Below, one piece after another: positions 1 through 7,129 of a stretch of DNA of 10,862 bases. The notes beneath the pieces were generated by a model. That model was not told the origin of the DNA and searched no databases. It saw only the letters and a list, made by a program, of their open reading frames with translations. The position numbers and the translations under genes were made by a program. The stretch is from Kiritimatiellia bacterium (lineage in GTDB: Bacteria > Verrucomicrobiota > Kiritimatiellia > SLAD01), in NCBI GenBank assembly GCA_007126995.1, contig SLAD01000306.1, positions 1 to 10,862 of the forward strand, given 5' to 3'. Position 1 is the first letter of the stretch, and each line of letters opens with the position of its first letter.

Positions 1-429
1 GTGCCGTACTTTGGTCCCGTCAATGTCTACTCGGCTCATTTGAGTTGGGTGGAAGATGGTTTCCAGCAACAATTCGAACGATTGCGGGCCTGGGTTAACC
101 AGCAACATACCGGTGAAGTCGTGGCGAGCGTCATCTGCGGCGACTTCAATGTGGCGGCGGAGTCGGCCGCCTACGCTGATATTGTAAAGTCGGGCGAATT
201 CCAGGATCAATACCTGCAGGTCACCCGGCCCGACACCTACGAGGATGTCTTCGGCAAAGCCAAGCAAGGCAGTGCGCGTGCACTAAAGGGGGATGGTCGA
301 ATCGACTACATCTGGCTGAAAGCCGGATCGGAACTGCGGGCCTTGAGTGGCCGCGAACTCTTTACGCCGGCAGCCTTTGGTCGGGTATCCGATCACCCGG
401 GCTATCTGGTGGAATTCGAACGTCATTAG
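1..429 (+). CDS. Endonuclease/exonuclease/phosphatase (EEP) family protein, C-terminal part (5' end outside window)
   Basis: This is the C-terminal half of an EEP-fold phosphodiesterase (DNase I / AP endonuclease / sphingomyelinase-like superfamily). Visible motifs are VNVYSAHLSW with catalytic-type H13, ICGDFN with D48 and N50, RIDYIWL with D102, and the terminal SDHPG with D131 and H132, which is the usual order for the second half of the fold. The N-terminal half, with the first metal-binding Asn and Glu, is missing because the gene runs off the left edge. The GTG at base 1 is therefore probably an internal valine codon and not the start. The substrate (nucleic acid, phospholipid or phosphoinositide-like) cannot be told from this part. 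The stop lies 11 bases before the phospholipase D-like gene, so the two are probably cotranscribed. The family call is firm; the specific function is unknown. Confidence 0.88.
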   Translation: MPYFGPVNVYSAHLSWVEDGFQQQFERLRAWVNQQHTGEVVASVICGDFNVAAESAAYADIVKSGEFQDQYLQVTRPDTYEDVFGKAKQGSARALKGDGRIDYIWLKAGSELRALSGRELFTPAAFGRVSDHPGYLVEFERH

Positions 430-440
430 GTTAAGCGCGC

Positions 441-2048
441 ATGCAGCACCAATGGGCAGAATCCTTAGCGAGGCCGGTCAGCGGTTGGTTGAGCCTGCCC
501 TACGAGCGCTGGAATGATTTCGGCGAATCGTTCTGGCTGCGTCGCGCCAGCGTCACTTTCGACGTGTTTTGGGGCGTCGAGGCGAACGTCAAAGTATTGG
601 TCAAGGTCTACTATGAAGACGGCACGTGCGACCACTATTTGGCGCATACCGATCCGTTTGATACGCAATGGGATCGCCATCGTCGCGCAACGCGCGATAT
701 CTTCATCCGCACCGAATCGCGTCATCAAGGCCGTGCGACCTGCGTAAAGTTTGCCTATATCATCCATCAACACGGGCGGTCCATTCCATCCCAACAAGAG
801 TATATCTTGATGGATGGCCCGGATTTGCATGGCTATGGCGAGCGACATCGCAGCATGTCGGGACAATGGTCCACGCCGAACGGCTACCGCACCAGTGAGT
901 TGGACGCCGGTACCTTGCAGCGCGATGTCGATTGGATTAACACCCGTCCGGAATCGTTGCATCTGATCCCGAAGTTTACCAAAGGGCAGACGTGGCATCC
1001 GTATCACCCGAAACGCTATATCCATGATCACATCGATAAGGTGGTCTGGAAGAAGCGGGTCGATCCACATGGTCTGCATGCCATCAAGGTTTGCGTGGAC
1101 TGCATTGACGACGGTGACTTTTGCAATCACTTGATTCACGCGCATCACCAAGGCGTGCTCGTCCAAGTGATCGTCGACTGGCGCAAGATGACGCTGACGA
1201 ACAGCCACAATTATTTGCGGCTCAAACGTTCGGGCATCGAACTGATCGGCGACATATGCACCACGCGCGATCCCATGGCCGAAGTGGCCACCGACATGCA
1301 CAACAAGTTTATCATCTTCGATAATGAAGACTGCATCGTCGGCTCGTTCAATATCACCTTCGATCAGTGGGGCGCGAATTGGGAGTCGGGCATGACGTTT
1401 CACTCGCAAGGCATGTGCCGCTTGCTCGACAATATCTTTCAAAGCGTGCGGGGCGGGGTCATCCAGCGGTACGGAATTGATCCGTACAGTCGCTTTAATC
1501 TCCTATACACATTCGGCCGTACCGCCATGTTGAATGGCCTGTACTATCGGCCCCACCACGCCATTCTGGCCGAGATCAACCGCGCCCGCCACTCGATCGA
1601 TTTATGCCTGTTCCTGATCGGGGAGCTGCGCGGCGAACACGGGGACAGCGTGATCGATGCCCTTTTGCACGCTCATTACCGCGGCGTGCGCGTGCGCGCC
1701 ATCTTCAATGGTCACCTCGCTTGGCAGGGCGATATTCGCAAGCCGCGGACCATGGACGAGGAGTTTCGGCGTCCGCTGCTGCCTGCGCTACAGCGCCTGA
1801 AGGAGGGTGGGGTGGGCTTGCACTTGGTGTACGGTGTGTACGATCAGCGCGTACCGTATTCGCCCATCCATTCCAAGCAATGCGTCATCGATGGACACAT
1901 CGTATTGGACGGCAGTTTCAATTGGTACAACACCTCGGTGCTTTCTCATGATTTGCTGCTGGTCGTTAATGATCATCAGGTCGCCCGTCACTACTTGGAT
2001 GAGGCGCAGCAAATATTGAACACCTTCCGCGTGTTCTACCTCCACTGA
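441..2048 (+). CDS. Phospholipase D-like protein with two HKD domains
   Basis: This 535-residue PLD-superfamily protein has two complete HKD motifs: H287-x-K289-x4-D294 followed by GSFNIT, and H477-x-K479-x4-D484 followed by GSFNW. Both half-sites of a pseudo-dimeric active site are therefore intact. The PLD-like regions span roughly residues 190-340 and 370-531. The family covers phospholipases, cardiolipin synthases and nucleases, all working through a phosphohistidine intermediate. Residues 1 to about 125 form a separate, aromatic-rich, probably beta-structured region (SVTFDVFWGVEANVKVLVKV) that I do not recognise. There is no signal peptide or membrane segment, so a cytoplasmic or peripheral location is likely, unlike classical membrane-anchored cardiolipin synthases. 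The ATG start is fixed by an in-frame TAA at 432-434. It sits between the EEP gene and tamA. Catalytic competence is well supported; lipid versus nucleic acid substrate is open. Confidence 0.9.
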   Translation: MQHQWAESLARPVSGWLSLPYERWNDFGESFWLRRASVTFDVFWGVEANVKVLVKVYYEDGTCDHYLAHTDPFDTQWDRHRRATRDIFIRTESRHQGRATCVKFAYIIHQHGRSIPSQQEYILMDGPDLHGYGERHRSMSGQWSTPNGYRTSELDAGTLQRDVDWINTRPESLHLIPKFTKGQTWHPYHPKRYIHDHIDKVVWKKRVDPHGLHAIKVCVDCIDDGDFCNHLIHAHHQGVLVQVIVDWRKMTLTNSHNYLRLKRSGIELIGDICTTRDPMAEVATDMHNKFIIFDNEDCIVGSFNITFDQWGANWESGMTFHSQGMCRLLDNIFQSVRGGVIQRYGIDPYSRFNLLYTFGRTAMLNGLYYRPHHAILAEINRARHSIDLCLFLIGELRGEHGDSVIDALLHAHYRGVRVRAIFNGHLAWQGDIRKPRTMDEEFRRPLLPALQRLKEGGVGLHLVYGVYDQRVPYSPIHSKQCVIDGHIVLDGSFNWYNTSVLSHDLLLVVNDHQVARHYLDEAQQILNTFRVFYLH

Positions 2049-2084
2049 GGGGGAAGGGGGACACGTTTCTCGCACCGGACCTGA

Positions 2085-3899
2085 ATGAAAGATCAACCAG
2101 TCAAACTATCGCGGCAATGCTTCCGGCGCGTGCGCCCATCCTTCCTGTGTCTGTGCTGCATCATTTTCCTCTCCGCATCGACGACGGGGGCGGAGGAAAT
2201 TCGTTATCGCGTGCGGTTCCGCGGTGTGGATGATCGGGCCTTACGTAATGATTTGCGCAGTGTGTCGAATGCCGAAATCCTGCGTAATCGACCGCCGGCT
2301 TCGATCCGGCAATTGCAACGCCGCGCCGAACGGGATATCGACCGCTTCAACGGCGTGCTGCGATCATACGGCTACTACGATCCGTCCGTTCGCGTCACGA
2401 TTCAGGAGGATCGCCGACCGGTGCGGGTCCGCTTTCAGATCGAGCCCGGCGTGCGTTATACGTTTCGCGATATTCGATTCACGCTGATCGATCACGACGA
2501 TCCCGAGGTCTATCGCGCAGGTTTCGCTGAATGGGTGGCGCCGGAGATTGGTCAACCCGCCATCGCGCGCGAGGTGGTGCGCATGGAGGAGCGGCTGGTG
2601 CGCTGGTTGAGCAATCATGGTTATCCCTTTGCACGCATGGCGGATCGGCGCGTGGAGGTTCACCACAATGACCAAGCCATGGATATCAAGTTTACGATGG
2701 AGCGGGGCCCGTCCGCGCGTTTCGGGCCAGTCGAATGGGTTGGTCTCGAGCGTGTCCGGCCTGCCTTTGTGGAGAACAAGCAGCCGTGGTTGCAAGGGGA
2801 TCAATTTGAAGGGGCAAAAATGCGCACGTATCAGCGTCGGCTGATGGATGCGAACCTCTTCTCCTCAGCTCGAATCGTGAAGGCCGAATCGCTCACCGAT
2901 GAAGGGGAATTGCCCTTGCAGGTGATTATGAGCGAACGACGCCATCGGTCACTGTCGGCTGGCGTGGGCTATCGCAGCGATGAGGGTGGCTCCGTGCGCC
3001 TCGGTGTTGAACACCGGAATCTGCGCGGTTACGGCGAGCGCGCGTCTATTGTGTGGGATGTCTCGGAGATCGGTTACGGGGTGAACAGCCTCTATCGCAA
3101 GCCGGATTTTCGAACGGTGAATCAAAATCTAAATGTGGCCACTCGGGCAGCGCTGGAAGAACCGGATGCCTATCGCAGTCGCAATGTGGGCACGCTGATC
3201 AGTATTGACCGTCCCTATCGGCGAAATGCCATCGTCAGCGGCGGCGTCGGTTTTCGGTACACCGCCGTGCGTGAGGAGGAGCGCGACGAGCGATTCGGAT
3301 TGCTCTACTTCCCGCTTGGGATTGAGTGGGATGGTAGCGACGACGTACTGGATCCCCGTCGCGGCAGTCGACGTAGTTTCGCGGTTGCGCCATATCGCGA
3401 TATGATCAATTCGGAGATCGTGTTCCTAAAGTCCCGTGCCAGTCTGGCTTATTACCATCCGTTGACTCGCCGGCCGGCGGTTGATTTTGCGTGGCGGGGC
3501 ATCTTCGGGCAGATCGCGGGCGTGAGCCGCGATGCGTTGCCGGCGGATGAACGCTTGTTCGCGGGCGGCGGCGGTTCCGTGCGTGGCTATGCCTTCCAAA
3601 GTGTTGGCCCGCTGGATGGAAAGCGCCCGCTGGGCGGCAAATCGCTATGGGTCACATCGGTTGAGTTGCGCTGGCGCATCAACGACGATTTCGGGTTGGT
3701 GGCCTTTGGTGATGGCGGTGCGGTGTATGAAGAGGGATGGCCCGACGGCATTGACGATACCCAATGGGGAGCGGGGGCGGGCTTTCGCTATTTTACCCCG
3801 GTGGGTCCGCTCCGCTTTGATCTGGCCTTTCCGTTGAACCGGCGCGCCGGAATCGATGACCCGTATCAATTCTATATCAGTTTGGGGCAGGCGTTCTGA
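2085..3899 (+). CDS. tamA: TamA-type outer-membrane assembly protein (POTRA + D15/BamA-family barrel)
   Basis: This is an Omp85-superfamily outer-membrane protein of 604 residues, close to the length of known TamA proteins. A signal peptide is visible: basic n-region (FRRVRPS), hydrophobic core FLCLCCIIFLS and probable cleavage after TTGA (residue 36). POTRA-like repeats occupy about residues 37-275. The barrel runs from about 280 to the C-terminus and contains the family hallmark VRGY (V499-R500-G501-Y502) within GGGGSVRGYAFQSVGP. It ends in YISLGQAF, a terminal-aromatic beta-signal. With TamB it would form the translocation and assembly module that helps insert outer-membrane proteins. The start is fixed: an in-frame TGA (2082-2084) directly precedes the ATG. 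No strong Shine-Dalgarno is seen. TamA is chosen over BamA because of its size and because tamB follows with a one-base overlap. Confidence 0.93.
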   Translation: MKDQPVKLSRQCFRRVRPSFLCLCCIIFLSASTTGAEEIRYRVRFRGVDDRALRNDLRSVSNAEILRNRPPASIRQLQRRAERDIDRFNGVLRSYGYYDPSVRVTIQEDRRPVRVRFQIEPGVRYTFRDIRFTLIDHDDPEVYRAGFAEWVAPEIGQPAIAREVVRMEERLVRWLSNHGYPFARMADRRVEVHHNDQAMDIKFTMERGPSARFGPVEWVGLERVRPAFVENKQPWLQGDQFEGAKMRTYQRRLMDANLFSSARIVKAESLTDEGELPLQVIMSERRHRSLSAGVGYRSDEGGSVRLGVEHRNLRGYGERASIVWDVSEIGYGVNSLYRKPDFRTVNQNLNVATRAALEEPDAYRSRNVGTLISIDRPYRRNAIVSGGVGFRYTAVREEERDERFGLLYFPLGIEWDGSDDVLDPRRGSRRSFAVAPYRDMINSEIVFLKSRASLAYYHPLTRRPAVDFAWRGIFGQIAGVSRDALPADERLFAGGGGSVRGYAFQSVGPLDGKRPLGGKSLWVTSVELRWRINDDFGLVAFGDGGAVYEEGWPDGIDDTQWGAGAGFRYFTPVGPLRFDLAFPLNRRAGIDDPYQFYISLGQAF

Positions 3900-6559
3900 T
3901 GAAGATTCGACGCGTCATAGGTTGGACAGGCTGGGGGATCGGCATCACGCTGTTGCTCCTGCTCGGTATCGTTGCCTGGGCGCTTTCACCCATGGGGGTG
4001 AATCGCTGGCTCCCGCGCGTCGAATCTCGGTTGTCGGATATACTCGATGCCCGCGTGACCATTGAGGATATGGCCTTCATTTGGCCCTTGCGCGCTAAGG
4101 TGGGGCGGCTCCAGATCGAAGACACGGAGGCGCTGACGGTCTATGTGCGCATGGAGGATTTCAATGTACGGTTATCCGCGCGATCGCTATTCCGGGGACA
4201 ATTGGTCGTGCGCGAGCTCAGTGTGGGGGCGCTCCAGTATAATGATTGGCCGAGTACGGGCGCGCGAGCCGCCGAGCCCCAGGATCGCGACCCAGCCGAG
4301 CGCCACTGGCGCGGGATACCCGATACGCTCGGGCCGATTGATCTCTTGCGGCTGGAGCGGTTGCTGTTGGAATCCGTTCGCTGGCAGGACATGAACATGC
4401 GATTGGAGGGCAGCGCTAGCGTGGACCTGGCAAATGATCGTGGTGCATTCGAACTTTCTGCGAGTTCGCAAAAAGCGGAGGCTAAGACGGCGTCCGGGTC
4501 GCCTACGCCTTGGAGCGGTCACGTCCAGCTCCGTGGTCAGTTTCATGGCTCGCGCACGTATGATATGCCCGTTTTCCACCTGACCGCGAAGGGCGAAGAA
4601 CTGCTGATTCGTGATCGGCCCTTCCATCATATTGACGCCGCCGTGGATGGCCGGGACGAGCAGATCGATTTTGCCCTTGACCTCAGTGGTACGTTGGCGG
4701 ATCGCTGGAAGATGCGCCAGCATGGCGCCATCCGTTTGGATGAGAAGGGGCAGTTTGGCGCTGTCCGACTGGATGGATGGGATTGGACGCAGGGCGATCT
4801 GGCGATCCGCTTGAAGCAACCCGCAACAATTCAGCGTCTTCAAAGCCAATATGCGCTGGATGCATTGATTCTCGATTCGACCGAGGGCCGACTGACCCTG
4901 TCCGGCCAAGTCAGCGATGAGGCGCTGGACATCACGGCGACGGTCGACCGTGTTCCGCTGTCGCGATTCGGGTTTCGCGGAGTCGATCCGTCCCGCGGCG
5001 AGTTGGAAGGGAACCTGCGGATCACGGGAGCGCCTGACGCGCCGGCGGCCGACTTGCTGTTAACCTTGGAGGACATTCTCCCAGCCGATACAACACTGTG
5101 GGAGGGGCCGCCCGCGCGATTTACCGCCAACTTTGTGTTGGGTGGCGGCCGACTCACACATCACTTCGAACTGGACGGATTGCCCGGTGATCCCGTCGTC
5201 CTCGATGTGGATATGCCGCTACAGCTTTCACTTTGGCCGTTACATGCCGAGTGGCCGCCGCAGGGCGAACTTCAAGGCCGCATGACCTCGAACACCGATC
5301 TGGCTGATCTGGCGGAACTGTTTGTACTCGATGTCCATCGATTAAGCGGCCATCTAGTGACGGATTTGGCCTTGGATGGGACGGTGGACGAGCCCCGGCT
5401 CGTGGGTCACGTTCGTGTTCAGGATGGCGCATATGAAAACGACTTGTATGGAACCGTATTGCGCGACCTGGCCATGGAGTTTTCCGGCGAGCATGGGCTG
5501 TTGCGTTTAGACCGCTTCTCCGCCACCGACGGTGGACGCGGGACCGTTGAGCTGAGCGGCGCGCTGCGATTTGATCCCGCTGAGCGCTATCCCTTTGAAG
5601 GACGGCTACGGATGCGGGATTTCCGGCTCGTGGCCAACGACACCATGCAGGCGCGCGGTCGTGGGGATGTGACGTGGGAGGGGAACCAGCAGGAGAGTCA
5701 ATTGCGTGGTGAAATGCAAGTGTCGCCAGTCAACTTTGATATTCCGGAGCGCGCGCCGGCTTCGATCATCGACTTAAATGTCGTTGAAATGAACGGAGAG
5801 GAGGAGGTGCTTGAAGATGCCCCGTTGGTTGCCGGCCTGAAGCATCAGATGCACTTGGATATTAGTGTCGTGATACCGGACCGGTTCTTTGTTCGCGGAC
5901 GCGGACTCGATTCGGAGTGGAGTGGGCGGCTATCGATCGGTGGCACAGCAACGGAACCGGTGGTCACAGGGTCGCTCGCGATTGAGCGCGGTCGCTTTGT
6001 GTTTTTCGGCAAGCGATTGGCGTTGACTCGAGGCATCATCACCTTTGATGGCTCCACACCACCGCAACCGGGACTGGATATTGTTGCTGAGTCAAGAACG
6101 CGGGGTATGACCGCGATCATGCGAATCGCGGGGGCGGTTGATGCGCCGGACATCGAGCTCGATTCGATCCCCGAAATGCCGCAGGACGAGATTCTGGCGC
6201 GGTTGCTGTTCGGACGGGAAGCGGCCCGCATCACCCCGTTCCAGGCCATTACGATCGCGCAGGCCGTGAACCGGTTACGCGGCGGCGGCTCGACCTTCGA
6301 TCTAATGGGCGAGACGCGGCGTAGACTGGGTGTGGATCAAATCGAGATTCGGGATACTGGAGAGGAAGAGGGGCAGGTCGCGGTCAGCGTGGGCAAATAT
6401 GTCACCGACCGCGTGTATGTCGAACTGGAACGCGGCGCCATCGCCGAAAGCACGCGCGCCGCCGTCGAGGTCGAGTTGACGCCGACCATCCGTTTGGAAT
6501 CCGATATGGGGATCGAAGCCGATGCCGGTATCGGTATAAACTGGACATGGGACTTCTGA
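3899..6559 (+). CDS. tamB: TamB family inner-membrane-anchored translocation/assembly protein
   Basis: This 886-residue TamB (DUF490) protein has one N-terminal membrane anchor (about residues 8-29, GIGITLLLLLGIVAWAL). A long periplasmic beta-rich, AsmA-like body follows. The TamB C-terminal domain contains DEILARLLFGR (763-773), FDLMGETRRRLGVDQIEI, VSVGKYVTDRVYVELE and the typical end GIGINWTWDF. TamB proteins bridge the periplasm as a hydrophobic groove, partner TamA, and in E. coli share phospholipid transport with YhdP and YdbH. This one is clearly shorter than the roughly 1,260-residue E. coli protein, which suggests fewer groove repeats. The ATG shares its A with the tamA stop (TGATG), and a possible ribosome site GGGGCAGG (3884-3891) lies inside tamA. 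Translational coupling and balanced synthesis are therefore likely. Confidence 0.93.
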   Translation: MKIRRVIGWTGWGIGITLLLLLGIVAWALSPMGVNRWLPRVESRLSDILDARVTIEDMAFIWPLRAKVGRLQIEDTEALTVYVRMEDFNVRLSARSLFRGQLVVRELSVGALQYNDWPSTGARAAEPQDRDPAERHWRGIPDTLGPIDLLRLERLLLESVRWQDMNMRLEGSASVDLANDRGAFELSASSQKAEAKTASGSPTPWSGHVQLRGQFHGSRTYDMPVFHLTAKGEELLIRDRPFHHIDAAVDGRDEQIDFALDLSGTLADRWKMRQHGAIRLDEKGQFGAVRLDGWDWTQGDLAIRLKQPATIQRLQSQYALDALILDSTEGRLTLSGQVSDEALDITATVDRVPLSRFGFRGVDPSRGELEGNLRITGAPDAPAADLLLTLEDILPADTTLWEGPPARFTANFVLGGGRLTHHFELDGLPGDPVVLDVDMPLQLSLWPLHAEWPPQGELQGRMTSNTDLADLAELFVLDVHRLSGHLVTDLALDGTVDEPRLVGHVRVQDGAYENDLYGTVLRDLAMEFSGEHGLLRLDRFSATDGGRGTVELSGALRFDPAERYPFEGRLRMRDFRLVANDTMQARGRGDVTWEGNQQESQLRGEMQVSPVNFDIPERAPASIIDLNVVEMNGEEEVLEDAPLVAGLKHQMHLDISVVIPDRFFVRGRGLDSEWSGRLSIGGTATEPVVTGSLAIERGRFVFFGKRLALTRGIITFDGSTPPQPGLDIVAESRTRGMTAIMRIAGAVDAPDIELDSIPEMPQDEILARLLFGREAARITPFQAITIAQAVNRLRGGGSTFDLMGETRRRLGVDQIEIRDTGEEEGQVAVSVGKYVTDRVYVELERGAIAESTRAAVEVELTPTIRLESDMGIEADAGIGINWTWDF

Positions 6560-6577
6560 GGGGCATAGTGGAAGCCG

Positions 6578-6877
6578 ATGCCACGCGTAACATATATATA
6601 CCTTAATGGTCAGCGCAAACCCGTGAACCCCTTTATGAAAGCGGTCGGCGCGGTAGTGTCGCTGTTGGTGCTCGGGCTGGCGGCATTTCTGGGCTTTTTC
6701 GTTTTCTTGGCCGTTATCGGGATACTCGCCGTTGCCGCGCTCATCCTGTCTATCCGCTTCTGGCTTTTTAAAAAGCAGTGGGCCGCACGCCCCAAAAGCA
6801 AAGGCTCACAAGGTCGATCGGATCCCGGTTTCATTGACGTCGAGTACACGGAAAAGGATCCGCCCCGCGACGAGTAG
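6578..6877 (+). CDS. Small two-span membrane protein of unknown function downstream of tamB
   Basis: This is a 99-residue protein I cannot assign to a named family. It has a short polar N-terminus (TYIYLNGQRKPVNP) and a long hydrophobic stretch at about residues 22-64, long enough for a two-helix membrane hairpin. A basic patch (FKKQWAARPKSK) follows, then an acidic C-terminus with FIDVEYTEKD. The basic patch suggests that the C-terminal tail is cytoplasmic. An in-frame TAG at 6566-6568 leaves ATG 6578 as the first possible start, with a weak GGAAG (6570-6574) before it. It begins 18 bases after tamB and is followed by the operon terminator, so it is probably the last gene of the tamAB transcript. 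Coding is supported by the membrane-protein pattern and tight spacing; any role in TAM function is inference. Confidence 0.72.
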   Translation: MPRVTYIYLNGQRKPVNPFMKAVGAVVSLLVLGLAAFLGFFVFLAVIGILAVAALILSIRFWLFKKQWAARPKSKGSQGRSDPGFIDVEYTEKDPPRDE

Positions 6878-6902
6878 ATCCGGATAGGGAAATCGCATTA
6901 CA

Positions 6903-6941
6903 CCCCCAGCGAGCTTGTCTCGCTGGAGCGGGAGTTTTGAG
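6903..6941 (+). repeat. Left copy of hairpin-forming inverted repeat element
   Basis: This copy contains a perfect 8-bp stem CCAGCGAG / CTCGCTGG (6906-6913, 6919-6926) with loop CTTGT, preceded by extra C residues and followed by AGC, GGG and AGTTTTGAG. It matches the reverse complement of 7042-7080 at 31 of 39 positions by hand count, and at 24 of the first 27. Short GC-rich hairpins in inverted pairs are the hallmark of REP/BIME-type intergenic repeats. Confidence 0.8.
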
Positions 6942-6971
6942 TTTGCGCCACATGCGAATAAAGTCTCGAAT

Positions 6972-7018
6972 GATTGGGGCGAGTGCAGAGGAAGCGCCGG
7001 ACTCGCTCCAATCTTTTT
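6972..7018 (+). terminator. Rho-independent terminator of the tamA-tamB operon
   Basis: A 13-bp stem is formed by GATTGGGGCGAGT (6972-6984) and ACTCGCTCCAATC (7001-7013), with a single G-U pair in RNA. The loop is 16 bases, and TTTTT (7014-7018) follows directly. It lies about 95 bases after the stop of the 99-residue membrane protein and reads in the plus direction. The opposite strand has no T-run after the stem, so it should be mainly one-directional. It is also the central stem of the larger palindrome 6903-7080. Confidence 0.82.
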
Positions 7019-7041
7019 CCTGGCCTTAAGCCCTGCCATCT

Positions 7042-7080
7042 CTTGAAACTTTTGCTCCAGCGGGACGAGCCCGCTGGGGG
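7042..7080 (-). repeat. Right copy of hairpin-forming inverted repeat element
   Basis: This is the inverted partner of 6903-6941. It has a perfect 8-bp stem CCAGCGGG / CCCGCTGG (7057-7064, 7070-7077) with loop ACGAG. Compared with the left copy, one stem position has changed from an A-T pair to a G-C pair with both sides changed together, so the hairpin is kept. It ends 49 bases from the stop codon of the HlyD-type gene. Confidence 0.8.
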
Positions 7081-7129
7081 CATTTCCTCGCATCTGCAAG
7101 ATGAAACTCAGGACCGGTGCTCGATTGGC

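Larger units (their letters stand above)
6903..7080. repeat. 178-bp imperfect nested palindrome (REPIN/BIME/MITE-like) in the convergent intergenic gap
   Basis: Two inverted copies of a 39-base element (6903-6941 and 7042-7080) lie exactly 100 bases apart. The midpoint of the pair is about 6991.5. The terminator stem inside (6972-6984 with 7001-7013) has its midpoint at about 6992.5, so the inner and outer inverted repeats share one centre. The spacers between arm and inner stem are 30 and 28 bases and are not clearly complementary. The whole is therefore one nested palindrome, as expected for a MITE-like or REPIN-like unit, and contains no coding sequence. Whether it is repeated elsewhere in the genome cannot be seen from this window. 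Confidence 0.75.

Noticed and set aside
465..1442. A 325-codon open frame on the minus strand
   Set aside because: It lies wholly antisense to the PLD-like gene, whose own frame carries both HKD motifs. The antisense protein shows no recognisable domain; the open frame is a by-product of GC-rich codon use.
4187..4909. A 240-codon open frame on the minus strand
   Set aside because: It is antisense to tamB, which is continuous and well recognised across this region. The product has no family motifs.
6972..7018. Use of the central hairpin as a terminator for the minus-strand HlyD-type gene too
   Set aside because: On the minus strand the stem is followed by ATTCG and not by a T-run, so bidirectional intrinsic termination is not supported.
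6903..7080. CRISPR-like repeats
   Set aside because: There are only two copies, inverted relative to each other, with a 100-base gap and an internal hairpin; this is not a direct-repeat array and no cas gene is nearby.
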